From Syntrophaceae bacterium UBA1411 (GTDB lineage: Bacteria; Desulfobacterota; Syntrophia; Syntrophales; Smithellaceae): a stretch of DNA of 16,112 nt. How positions within the stretch are numbered: position 1 is the first letter of the stretch; the number at the start of each line of letters is the position of its first letter. The stretch spans positions 14,264-30,375 of the forward strand of contig DBPV01000015.1 of NCBI GenBank assembly GCA_002304995.1. Direction: 5' to 3'. The position numbers were made by a program, and so were the translations under genes. Positions 1 to 6,553 of the stretch are shown in pieces. The notes beneath the pieces were generated by a model. That model did no database searches and was not told the DNA's origin. It saw only the letters and a list, made by a program, of their open reading frames with translations.

Positions 1-802
1 TCAGTTCTTTTCCGTTCCATTCCATACACCGGGTGGGGCACAGATCGCAGACTTCCTTCTGGATGTTCATGCCCGCCGCCGCGCAGGCGAGGACTTCCTG
101 CTGATCGATTTCAATGGCGTCTTTCCAGGTGCCGATGATCGACAAATCGGAGCGGGCGATGGCGGCCACGCAGTCATTGGCGCAGGCGGAAATCTTGATC
201 TTGAATTTGTAGGGAAACATCGGCCGGTGCATCTGATCCTGGTAGGTCAGCGTGAGGTTGTAGCACAGATCGAGGCTGTCGATGCAGGCCCACTCGCAGC
301 GCGCCGGTCCCACGCAGGCGCTGGGGGTGCGCAGCGCAGAGCCGGAGCCGCCCAGATCGAAACCGGCGTTGGACAAATCATCAAAGCAGCTCTGGAGGTG
401 ATCCGTTGTGGTGCCGAGCAAAATGGCGTCTCCCGTGGAGCCGTGCATGTTGGTGAGCCCGCTGCCGTGCTTGTCCCAGATGTCGCAGAGCTTGCGCAGC
501 GTATCGGTTTTATAAAACCAGCCGGTCGGATGATTCACCCGCATGGTGTGAAACGCCTGAACGTTGGGAAACAGGTCCGGGCGGTCCGAATAGCGGCCGA
601 TCACTCCCGACCCGTAGCCCTTGACGCCGACAATGCCTCCGTGTTTCCAGTGGCCGATCTTGTCCTTGTAAGATAATTCCAGCTGGTGGAGCAGATCCTT
701 GGCCATGGGATTTTTCTCAGCGGCCTGCTTCAAATCCTTCACAAAGCTTGGCCACTTCCCTTTTTCCAGCTCATCCAGCAGGGGGGTGTCTGTCTTTGCC
801 AT
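1..802 (-). CDS. dsrA: Dissimilatory sulfite reductase alpha subunit DsrA (5' part, runs off window)
   Basis: Catalytic alpha subunit of the siroheme enzyme that reduces sulfite in the cytoplasm with DsrB and DsrC. Only the first 267 codons are present; the family is about 420-440 aa, so the C-terminus and dsrB probably lie beyond the left edge. The N-terminus (MAKTDTPLLDELEKGKWPSF), HWKHGGIVGV (51-60) and GSGLTNMHGSTGD (113-125) are typical of DsrA. C163 and C169 (RTPSACVGPARC) plus C207 and C211 (ACANDC) have the spacing of the four cysteines that bind the siroheme-coupled [4Fe-4S] cluster. C255 and C259 (CPTRC) begin the ferredoxin-like insert. The start is fixed by AGGAGG at 809-814, 6 nt from ATG. 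Compared from memory with Desulfovibrio DsrA, it has shorter loops near residues 30-45 and 238-252, more like the Archaeoglobus form. Confidence 0.95.
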   Translation of the reverse strand, partial: MAKTDTPLLDELEKGKWPSFVKDLKQAAEKNPMAKDLLHQLELSYKDKIGHWKHGGIVGVKGYGSGVIGRYSDRPDLFPNVQAFHTMRVNHPTGWFYKTDTLRKLCDIWDKHGSGLTNMHGSTGDAILLGTTTDHLQSCFDDLSNAGFDLGGSGSALRTPSACVGPARCEWACIDSLDLCYNLTLTYQDQMHRPMFPYKFKIKISACANDCVAAIARSDLSIIGTWKDAIEIDQQEVLACAAAGMNIQKEVCDLCPTRCMEWNGKEL

Positions 803-879
803 TTTATTCCTCCTTTTTTCAATATTCTAAGGCTTCAGGAGTGTTGACCCCTCTTGTTAGAATACCATTCACAACTTGA

Positions 880-907
880 ACACTACTCTTTTTATGAAAT
901 CTGTCAA
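880..907 (-). promoter_or_regulatory. Possible sigma70-type promoter of dsrA
   Basis: On the minus strand a perfect -35 hexamer TTGACA (902-907) is followed after 16 nt by a weak -10 TAGTGT (880-885, 3 of 6 matches). It lies about 80 nt upstream of the dsrA start, so it would leave a leader of roughly 70 nt. The -35 is convincing and the -10 is not. Confidence 0.3.
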
Positions 908-1102
908 GCTATATTTTGTCCGAACCGGGCAGCCGGTCATTCGGCCATATCGCTTAGGCAATGAAACGCTTTTTTGTTTTCTGCAAAATGCGGCGGTGCG
1001 CCTTCCGCGTCCTGAAAACAGGGTGTTTTGCGCGTTTTTGCCTGTCCGCGGAAGGCTCCACTTCCTGATGGATATGCCGTGAAAGGTTTACGCGACAACG
1101 AC

Positions 1103-1178
1103 GCCGCGTCTGAGGCGGCGGCCTTCCTTTTTTTGCGAAAGCCGCCGCCCGGCGGACGCCGCTTTAAGCTGCCGGCAG
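1103..1178. terminator. GC-rich inverted-repeat block, probable terminator or structured region
   Basis: Several overlapping hairpins are visible. GGCGGCGGC (1114-1122) pairs perfectly with GCCGCCGCC (1141-1149) around an 18-nt loop. A second option pairs GCCGC (1103-1107) with GCGGC (1115-1119) and is followed 8 nt later by seven T residues on the plus strand. CTGCCGGCAG (1169-1178) is a perfect 10-bp palindrome immediately after the stop of the small membrane protein gene. For minus-strand transcription there is no good T-tract, so the terminator function is inferred from position and structure. Confidence 0.4.
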
Positions 1179-1182
1179 GCTG

Positions 1183-1341
1183 CTAGTGCCCGGCCGGAAA
1201 GAACGTGTAGCTCACCCACACCAGAACGACCAGCAGCACGACTCCGAGAACAAGACTCCAGCCGATCAGCTTCTTTTCGATCGGCAGCAGGGGTTCATAT
1301 TCCATTTTTTCCATTTCTTCTTTTATCTTTGTTTCGGTCAT
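1183..1341 (-). CDS. Small single-helix membrane protein (52 aa), partner gene of PSE transporter
   Basis: Encodes 52 residues: a charged N-terminus (MTETKIKEEMEKMEYEP), then one hydrophobic segment at about 25-48 (LIGWSLVLGVVLLVVLVWVS) and a short tail ending FFPAGH. This predicts one transmembrane helix with the acidic/lysine-rich N-terminus probably cytoplasmic. The start is supported by AAGGAG 7 nt before ATG; an upstream in-frame ATG (six codons earlier) would overlap that site. It lies 24 nt downstream of the PSE transporter gene on the same strand, so the two are very likely co-transcribed. I do not recognise the family. By position it may be an accessory subunit or stabiliser of the transporter; that is inference only. 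Confidence 0.72.
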   Translation of the reverse strand: MTETKIKEEMEKMEYEPLLPIEKKLIGWSLVLGVVLLVVLVWVSYTFFPAGH

Positions 1342-1365
1342 GATGCGCTCCTTATTCATGTTAAA

Positions 1366-2811
1366 TTATTGAACCAGCGGCGGCACAACGCCCTGGAAGA
1401 AGATCCACGAAATGATCAACCCCACCCAGATGATGAAACCGAACAGCGCGATGATATACACCAGCATCAGCTTGCCGATGCCTTCCTCCCAGAGCTTCTT
1501 GAAATTGGAAGCCAACCCGATCGAGAAGAACGTCAGCGCAAAGAAAAGCTTCCGGAACACATCGCTTTCCGCGGCCGAAATTTTCAGCTGCGACTTGATG
1601 TCCGGCCAGTTGAGCCCGACGATCAGCATGATCAGAAACGTCACGAAATAGCCGATGACGAATTTGGGGAAGCGGTCCCATATTTCCCCCGCTTTGGCTT
1701 GTACGCCCTGTTTGGGATTGATCTTTGTCGTCCAGATCACGGCCAGAATAAACGCCCAGATGCCGATAAAGATGTCGATGAAGATTTTCACGGTCGTGGC
1801 GGCGCCGACCACCCATCCGGGCTGGTAATTGATGCCCTGCGCCGCGTTGCGCGCGTAGATCAGCGATTCGACGATCTGGCCGCTTGCCACCGCCGCGCCG
1901 TCCGTTTTCACCGCCAGGCCCATCCAGGCGCCGGCCACCAGCGGCTGATTGGAGAGAAATTCCGTCGCGACAAAGGGAAGAATGATAAGTTCGACCACCG
2001 CAAAAATGACGACCAGCGACGAGACCATGATCGGCACGATCGGCCGGGCGCGGATGGCGCCGCCCGTCGCAATCGAGGCGGAAACGCCGCAGATGGAAAT
2101 GCCGGAGGCCAGCGGCGCCGACCATTCACGGCTGAACTTGAAGAATTTCCGGGCGATCAGATAAACCACGGCCCAGTAAATCAGGTAGGCTTCAATGATG
2201 GCGCAAAGCCCCCGGAACATCATCGACGTCGCGAGCCCCAGCTGCTCGGCGGACTTAACGCCGAGGCCGACGCCCATGATCACGATGGCCGTTTTGATGA
2301 ACCATTCCGGCCGGGCCGCTTCCTTGAGCGAATCGGCGAACTTCGGCATGAAGTTGCCGATGAAAAGGCCGACCAGCAGCGCCAGAATCAACCCCGCCTC
2401 GCCGGTCAGTTTCAGCGACCACTCCAGACCGAATTTTTTCATTTCCGCGGGCGTCTGCGCGGCGATGACGGCATAATGTCCGATAATCGTACAGATGTAG
2501 GTCAGCCAGAAAATCACCGTAAAGCCGTAGATGAACTTTTTCAGGTTATACCCCAGAGCCTTGGCGCCGACCAGCAGGACCGCCAGCACGGCCAGATAAG
2601 TTAAAATGATGGATATCAAAGGATGGAGCCCCGCGTAGGCCTTGGACGCAGGCGCAATCGATTTGGAAAACTCCATCCACACCTTGGGGGTGACGGCCCA
2701 CCCCAGAAGATCCAGCCCCGCGAGCGAGCCAAGCGAGAGGATAAAAATAAACAGCCCCAGCCACACCGACCACCAGTCTTCGGTCTTTAAAAGACCTTGG
2801 TTGTTGCCCAT
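1366..2811 (-). CDS. YeiH/PSE-family putative sulfate exporter, integral membrane protein
   Basis: A 481-aa polytopic inner-membrane protein related to the YeiH/UPF0324 family (Pfam Cons_hypoth698), called 'putative sulfate exporter' without firm biochemical proof. The N-terminus LKTEDWWSVWLGLFIF is typical of the longer branch of this family; E. coli YeiH is about 350 aa. Many hydrophobic segments span the protein, with family-like stretches IVIMGVGLGVKSAEQLG (about 194-210) and SGISICGVSASIATGGAIRA (about 237-256). The start is supported by GGAGG 5 nt upstream of ATG. It leads a two-gene unit with the 52-aa membrane protein and lies upstream of dsrA on the same strand, so a role in handling sulfite, sulfate or another sulfur oxyanion is plausible. 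Substrate and direction of transport cannot be read from the sequence. Confidence 0.88.
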   Translation of the reverse strand: MGNNQGLLKTEDWWSVWLGLFIFILSLGSLAGLDLLGWAVTPKVWMEFSKSIAPASKAYAGLHPLISIILTYLAVLAVLLVGAKALGYNLKKFIYGFTVIFWLTYICTIIGHYAVIAAQTPAEMKKFGLEWSLKLTGEAGLILALLVGLFIGNFMPKFADSLKEAARPEWFIKTAIVIMGVGLGVKSAEQLGLATSMMFRGLCAIIEAYLIYWAVVYLIARKFFKFSREWSAPLASGISICGVSASIATGGAIRARPIVPIMVSSLVVIFAVVELIILPFVATEFLSNQPLVAGAWMGLAVKTDGAAVASGQIVESLIYARNAAQGINYQPGWVVGAATTVKIFIDIFIGIWAFILAVIWTTKINPKQGVQAKAGEIWDRFPKFVIGYFVTFLIMLIVGLNWPDIKSQLKISAAESDVFRKLFFALTFFSIGLASNFKKLWEEGIGKLMLVYIIALFGFIIWVGLIISWIFFQGVVPPLVQ

Positions 2812-3053
2812 AGCGACCTCCCTTGTTATGAACGGTTAATCATTGCCCCATGAACGCTGAAAACATCTTTCCCAGTTGCCACCCATCAAACAATCCACCA
2901 AACTGCATGCAAACGGAAATTCTCTGCATTCGTTTTGCGCATGGTCCGTCGATCTGGCGTGAAGCTTGTCCGGAAATTTTTTTTCAGGCCCTGTCCGCCG
3001 GCGGGTTAACCGTCGCCGGTTTTACTCCGGGCGCAAACCTCCCTGGTTAAAGC

Positions 3054-3212
3054 ATGAATGTAATGGATTTAAAGTCAGATCCGGGAGATGATTTGAAGCG
3101 TTTGAGACGTGAGAGGGAGAAAACGAACAAAGAGATGCCGGAAAACAGCGTCGAATTTTCCTTGTGCCGGGGTTTGTTGCAAAAACCGTCATGGAGCTCT
3201 CCCGCTGGTTGA
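3054..3212 (+). CDS. Doubtful 52-aa ORF, hypothetical
   Basis: An ATG-started frame of 52 codons encoding a strongly charged peptide (residues 10-30 are PGDDLKRLRREREKTNKEMP or similar). It has no visible ribosome binding site; CCCTGG lies upstream instead. I do not recognise it. The arginine/lysine/glutamate-rich stretch would fit a short helix, but composition alone does not make it a gene. Confidence 0.2.
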   Translation: MNVMDLKSDPGDDLKRLRREREKTNKEMPENSVEFSLCRGLLQKPSWSSPAG

Positions 3213-3248
3213 AAGTTCGCATATCAGTTTCATCAACGAGGTATTCCA

Positions 3249-3395
3249 ATGGCGATTGCTATACCAGAGTCCGCCTTGAATGTCAAAAAGAAACAGGCGC
3301 TTTGCCCGTCGGGTGCCGGCGGAAGCCGGGCCCGGCCGATATTCCTTGCAAAGGACGCCCCGTTGATTTATCCCTGTGCGGGAAAGGGAACATGA
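3249..3395 (+). CDS. Doubtful 48-aa ORF directly upstream of the BPL_N gene
   Basis: A 48-codon frame (starts MAIAIPESALNVKKKQ, ends YPCAGKGT) with GAGGT about 6 nt upstream of ATG. Its stop lies 4 nt before the next gene's likely start, a spacing typical of operons. No domain is recognised; residues 20-30 are Gly/Arg/Pro-rich. It could be a small co-translated leader gene or chance, and nothing in the sequence decides between them. Confidence 0.25.
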   Translation: MAIAIPESALNVKKKQALCPSGAGGSRARPIFLAKDAPLIYPCAGKGT

Positions 3396-3399
3396 AGCC

Positions 3400-4701
3400 A
3401 TGACCGGCAAAAATTCCGATAAAACCTGCGCCTTGTTCTGGGACGAATCCTTTCTCTGGGGGCTTATCGCCCGGCGGTCGCTGGCGGACGCCGGACTGCC
3501 GTTCGACCTCATCCGGGCGGAGGATATCCGGGCCGGCCGGCTGGCCCGCTACCGGATGATTTTCGTTCCCGGCGGCTGGGCGAGCGATAAGCTTGCTGCG
3601 CTTGGCGCGCCGGGCCAGGCCGCTCTGCGTGCCTTTGTGGAAGGGGGCGGCGCCTACCTGGGCATCTGCGGCGGCGCGGGTCTCGCGACGGAAAAGGACA
3701 TGGGCCTTGTCGGCGTTCAGAGAAAGCCGACGCCGGAAAGGGTCCCCAGCTTCAGCGGCCGCATCCGGCTTACCCTGGCCGATCACGAGATATGGGCCGG
3801 TATTCCATCGCCTGTTTTTTCGGCCTGGTGGCCGCTGCAGTTTCATCTTCCCGCCGGCCACACCCTGCACATCGCTGCCTCTTACGCCGAGGCACTGCCG
3901 GACGCGATGAGCGCCGACGTCCGCGTCAGCCGGGGGCAAAAACAAGGCTGGCCCGCGCTGGAGGAACGCTACGGCATTTTGCTCGACCCGCTGCGCCTGC
4001 AAAACGAGCCGGCCGTCGTGGAAGGAAAATTCGGAAAGGGAAAGGTCCTTCTGTCGCTTGTGCACTTCGATACGCCCGGCGATGCCAGCGGCGCCGCCGT
4101 GCTCTGCAATCTCTGGTCTTACCTGATGCCCGGCTATCCGCGCCCGGAAAAGCCTCTTCCGATCGCAGACGCGGCCGCCGGAGACGAGTGCGCCCTGGCC
4201 GACCTCCGGCGCGCCGTCGGAGACCTGATCGCGGCAGGCGAGCAATACCGCTTGTGGCGCAGGCGCAATCCCTGGCTTTTGGAGTGGCGCCGCGGCGTGC
4301 GCGGCATGGAATATTCCACTCTGGCCGCGCTGACCGACGAAATTGCCGCTCGCTTTTCATCAGCCGCGCCGCTGTGCAACGCCGGGGGAAAACGGCTCTC
4401 CTGCGACCTTCGCAACGACCTGTCGGCCGTCCGGGAGCTGATCGCGCCTTTTTGCGCAAAAGCCGAACAGCTTCTGGAGCGCGAAAAAACGATTCTGGCG
4501 GAAGAGGCAGCCCCGCCGGCGCTCCCTGCCGACGACCGGATCAACCGGCTCCGGGCGGAACTCTTCGGAACATCCCTTCGCCACGGCGGAAGCTTCCGGC
4601 CTCTGATCGCGGCCATGGACCGTCTGCTTTACAAGCTTTTCACCGCAGAAAAGACATCCGCTGCCTCTCCTGCGGCCCGAATCCGTAATATTTCACCTTG
4701 A
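3400..4701 (+). CDS. BPL_N / class I glutamine amidotransferase-like domain protein
   Basis: A 433-aa soluble protein. Residues about 8-250 resemble the biotin-protein-ligase N-terminal (BPL_N) domain, a GATase1/DJ-1-like fold. The evidence is a first beta strand CALFWDESF, then YRMIFVPGGWASDK (51-64) and the nucleophile elbow GAYLGICGGAGLA with Cys90. VHFDTPGD follows near 228. The biotin ligase catalytic domain itself is absent. The C-terminal part (about 250-433) is charged, probably helical, and not recognised; it has WRRRNPWLLEWRRG and ends in an Ala-rich tail. ATG 3400 was chosen over an in-frame GTG at 3376 because AAGGGA precedes the ATG at a reasonable distance. Function unknown; a hydrolase or amidotransferase-like role is only suggested by the elbow cysteine. 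Confidence 0.75.
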   Translation: MTGKNSDKTCALFWDESFLWGLIARRSLADAGLPFDLIRAEDIRAGRLARYRMIFVPGGWASDKLAALGAPGQAALRAFVEGGGAYLGICGGAGLATEKDMGLVGVQRKPTPERVPSFSGRIRLTLADHEIWAGIPSPVFSAWWPLQFHLPAGHTLHIAASYAEALPDAMSADVRVSRGQKQGWPALEERYGILLDPLRLQNEPAVVEGKFGKGKVLLSLVHFDTPGDASGAAVLCNLWSYLMPGYPRPEKPLPIADAAAGDECALADLRRAVGDLIAAGEQYRLWRRRNPWLLEWRRGVRGMEYSTLAALTDEIAARFSSAAPLCNAGGKRLSCDLRNDLSAVRELIAPFCAKAEQLLEREKTILAEEAAPPALPADDRINRLRAELFGTSLRHGGSFRPLIAAMDRLLYKLFTAEKTSAASPAARIRNISP

Positions 4702-4725
4702 CTTTTTTTCTCGCGTCTATACATT
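4698..4725 (+). promoter_or_regulatory. Probable sigma70-type promoter for the thiol-relay genes
   Basis: TTGACT (4698-4703) and TACATT (4720-4725) are separated by 16 nt, giving 5 of 6 and 4 of 6 consensus matches. The -35 overlaps the stop codon of the preceding gene, and the ATG of the DsbD-like gene lies 26 nt beyond the -10. A run of seven T residues fills the first half of the spacer. Confidence 0.45.
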
Positions 4726-4751
4726 CTCCTTAAGAAAAATTTGGACAACTC

Positions 4752-5465
4752 ATGATTGAAAATCTGATCAGCAACTTATCGGCCTACCTGCAGGGGTCCG
4801 TAGGTCTTGCCTTCCTGGCCGCCTATCTGGGCGGCGTGGTCATCAGCTTCACGCCCTGCACCTACCCGCTCATCCCCGTCACGGTGGGATTCATCGGCGC
4901 CCAGAAAGCAACGACGAAGCTGCGCGGCTTTTTGCTGTCGCTGTTTTACGTTCTGGGGCTTTCAGTGACGTATGCGGCGCTTGGCGCAGTTGCCGCTCTG
5001 TCAGGCCGGCTCTTCGGTCAGATGCAGACGACGCCGCTCATTTATTTCCTCATGGCCAATGTCTGCCTCGTCATGGGGCTCGCCATGCTGGACGTTTTCA
5101 AAATATCGATTCCGATTCCGCAAAAAATCCTGAACTACACGGGCGGCGGGAAAAAAGGATTTCTTCCCAGCTTTCTTTTGGGCGCCGCTTCCGGCTTCGT
5201 CATCGGTCCCTGCACCGCGCCGGCACTCGGCGTGCTTCTGGGATTCGTCGCCCTCAAGACCCACGTGGCGATGGGCATCGGCCTGTTGTTTGTGTTCGCC
5301 TTCGGCATGGGAACGCTTCTGATCCTGGTCGGGACCTTTGCCGGACTGATCGCCGCGCTGCCGCGTTCCGGCGCGTGGATGACAGTCATTACACGGGTTT
5401 TCGGCGTTATTTTAATTGGCGCGGCCGAATATTTTCTGTATACTGCCGGCACACTGGCATTTTAA
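4752..5465 (+). CDS. CcdA/DsbD-type membrane thiol-disulfide transporter
   Basis: A 237-aa inner-membrane protein that should carry electrons from cytoplasmic thioredoxin to periplasmic thiol proteins. It matches the membrane (beta) domain of DsbD/CcdA. The two redox cysteines are C36 in SFTPCTYPLIPVT and C154 in GFVIGPCTAPALG, each at a membrane helix edge with the usual proline neighbours. There are about six to eight hydrophobic segments. It lacks the periplasmic thioredoxin-like and immunoglobulin-like domains of full DsbD, so it needs a separate partner. The secreted TlpA/ResA-like gene 11 nt downstream is the obvious one, for reducing apocytochrome c or other exported thiols. The ribosome binding site is weak, with only GGA about 9 nt upstream of ATG. 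Confidence 0.9.
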   Translation: MIENLISNLSAYLQGSVGLAFLAAYLGGVVISFTPCTYPLIPVTVGFIGAQKATTKLRGFLLSLFYVLGLSVTYAALGAVAALSGRLFGQMQTTPLIYFLMANVCLVMGLAMLDVFKISIPIPQKILNYTGGGKKGFLPSFLLGAASGFVIGPCTAPALGVLLGFVALKTHVAMGIGLLFVFAFGMGTLLILVGTFAGLIAALPRSGAWMTVITRVFGVILIGAAEYFLYTAGTLAF

Positions 5466-5476
5466 CAAGGAGCATC

Positions 5477-5983
5477 ATGCAAAAGATATATCGCGTTTTC
5501 GTGGCTTTGTTCTTGATTCTCGGCCTTTCCGCCATGCCGTCTGCCGGGCAGTTTATTCCCAACGCGCCTTTCAAGCCGCAATATACGCCCGCCCCGGACT
5601 TCACGCTGAAGGACCTGAAGGGGAAAACCTTCCGCATGAGCGCCCAGCGCGGAAAGCCCGTTTTGATATTTTTCGGAACCACCTGGTGCCCCGGCTGCCG
5701 GGAGGAGATCCCGAAATATAAAAAAGTTTATGAAACCTATGCGCCCAAGGGTCTGGAAGTGGTTTACATCAACATCATGGAGCCGGCCAGGAAAGTGGCG
5801 CGGTTCGCCCAGGCCAACGCTCTGCCCTACCGGACGCTGCTCGACGAGGACGGCTCCGTCGCTGCCTTGTACAACGCGGTCGGCGTGCCCATGATGATCC
5901 TGGTGGACAAAGACGGTTATGTCATAAAAGTCGGTTTCAGTTCCACGCAAATGCCGCTGGACAAAGTGACGCCGGTACAATAA
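5477..5983 (+). CDS. TlpA/ResA-like exported thioredoxin-fold protein
   Basis: A 168-aa protein with an N-terminal signal or anchor segment (IYRVFVALFLILGLSAMPSA, residues 4-23) followed by a thioredoxin/AhpC-TSA domain. The active site is W70-C71-P-G-C74 and the cis-proline is P138 in GVPMMILVDKDG. It begins APDFTLKDLKGKTFRMS, the usual opening of ResA/TlpA proteins, which act outside the inner membrane to reduce cytochrome c or other disulfides. AAGGAG lies 4 nt before ATG 5477; the frame is open upstream but would then overlap the previous gene. It is 11 nt downstream of the DsbD-like transporter, so the two should form one electron-relay unit. Confidence 0.92.
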   Translation: MQKIYRVFVALFLILGLSAMPSAGQFIPNAPFKPQYTPAPDFTLKDLKGKTFRMSAQRGKPVLIFFGTTWCPGCREEIPKYKKVYETYAPKGLEVVYINIMEPARKVARFAQANALPYRTLLDEDGSVAALYNAVGVPMMILVDKDGYVIKVGFSSTQMPLDKVTPVQ

Positions 5984-5998
5984 AATGGTCAGCGTTTT

Positions 5999-6025
5999 CG
6001 GCTTGCAGCGAAAAGCTGCAAGCCG
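5999..6025 (+). terminator. Perfect 11-bp hairpin with GAAAA loop
   Basis: CGGCTTGCAGC (5999-6009) and GCTGCAAGCCG (6015-6025) pair perfectly around GAAAA. It starts 15 nt after the stop of the thioredoxin gene. No T-tract follows, so it is not a standard intrinsic terminator. It may slow or end transcription, or protect the 3' end of the upstream mRNA. Flanking GTCAG and CTGAC could extend the stem across internal bulges. Confidence 0.5.
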
Positions 6026-6060
6026 GCAGCCTGACGCGATAATCCTCTATCTTGGATGGA

Positions 6061-6279
6061 ATGATGACAACAGAAAGCTGGTTTGCCGAATTTGCCAAGT
6101 CCGAAACCGATCGCTGGATCGGCGGCGTCTGCGGCGGGCTGGGAGAACATACACCCATCCCATCCTGGGTCTGGCGGCTGTTGTTTACCCTGCTGGTGCT
6201 GTGTTTCGGCACAGGATTTCTTCTCTACATTCTGCTTTGGATCTTTGTTCCGCGTAAGGTTTCCAACCGGCCGGAATGA
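6061..6279 (+). CDS. PspC-domain small membrane protein
   Basis: A 72-aa protein with a compact PspC domain: RWIGGVCGGLGEHTPIPSWV (18-37), then one long hydrophobic segment (LLFTLLVLCFGTGFLLYILLWIFV, about 40-63) and a basic end PRKVSNRPE. The GGVCGGLGE motif and the VPRK end are characteristic. PspC proteins act in or with the inner membrane in phage-shock/envelope-stress responses, but no pspA or pspB is nearby, so its role here is unproved. Two adjacent ATG codons (6061 and 6064) are both possible starts; GGATGG directly precedes them. It lies downstream of the strong hairpin at 5999-6025. Confidence 0.85.
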   Translation: MMTTESWFAEFAKSETDRWIGGVCGGLGEHTPIPSWVWRLLFTLLVLCFGTGFLLYILLWIFVPRKVSNRPE

Positions 6280-6553
6280 CAACGGACAACAGGCAAGAAG
6301 GATTTATTGAAGATCAAAATCGATCATCCGGCTTCGGAGTACCTCCGGCCCGAAAAAAAATTCAGCATTCCTGTCCTTTGCTTGTTTATTTGCGGCGCGC
6401 ACAGCGGGCACGGTCAGGAAAGAATCTGCCCGGATCGGGTATTTGACGACCCCCTCCCGGAGGACTGATGGAGATGAAGCCGGCATTTGCCGCGGCGCGA
6501 CAGGCGGGAAAAGGAACGATTGCTATAAATTTATATAAAGGGGAGAGGGTTTC

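Larger units (their letters stand above)
803..1182. other. Intergenic region upstream of dsrA; hairpins, no convincing gene
   Basis: This 380-bp gap separates the start of dsrA from the end of the small membrane protein gene on the same strand. It holds the dsrA ribosome binding site and a possible promoter (880-907). Near 1101-1178 there is a dense block of GC-rich inverted repeats. A plus-strand frame open from about 876 to 1082 has no ribosome binding site and no recognisable protein features. The gap plus hairpins suggests dsrA is transcribed separately from the transporter unit. Confidence 0.55.
2812..3399. other. Intergenic spacer between divergent units; palindrome and two doubtful mini-ORFs
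   Basis: A 588-bp stretch upstream of both the PSE transporter (minus) and the BPL_N protein (plus), so it should hold their promoters, though I find no convincing -35/-10 pair. An imperfect 22-bp palindrome at 2998-3019 has CCGGCG and CGCCGG as arms around GGTTAACC, next to a perfect palindrome CCGCCGGCGG (2995-3004), and is followed by TTTTA. Two short open frames (3054-3212 and 3249-3395) are listed separately with low confidence. Confidence 0.5.

Noticed and set aside
876..1082. Plus-strand frame (62-68 codons) upstream of dsrA, followed by a hairpin and T-run
   Set aside because: The terminator-like structure after it is suggestive, but there is no ribosome binding site, no promoter and no protein-like pattern; it also overlaps the likely dsrA promoter.
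1186..2604. Long plus-strand open frame (472 codons) antisense to the PSE transporter
   Set aside because: Its product is an Arg/His/Asp/Gln-rich sequence typical of the complement of a membrane-protein gene; the opposite strand has a clear family, ribosome binding site and operon partner.
2998..3019. CCGGCG-N10-CGCCGG palindrome as a plus-strand terminator
   Set aside because: No plus-strand gene lies upstream and only four T residues follow; it could be an operator, but there is no further support.
3376..3399. GTG 3376 as start of the BPL_N protein
   Set aside because: It adds eight charged residues (MREREHEA) outside the domain, and the purine-rich stretch there is better used as ribosome binding site for ATG 3400.
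3792..4688. Plus-strand open frame overlapping the BPL_N gene in another frame
   Set aside because: Product is extremely Arg/Pro/Gly/Ala-rich, as expected for an out-of-frame reading of a GC-rich gene.
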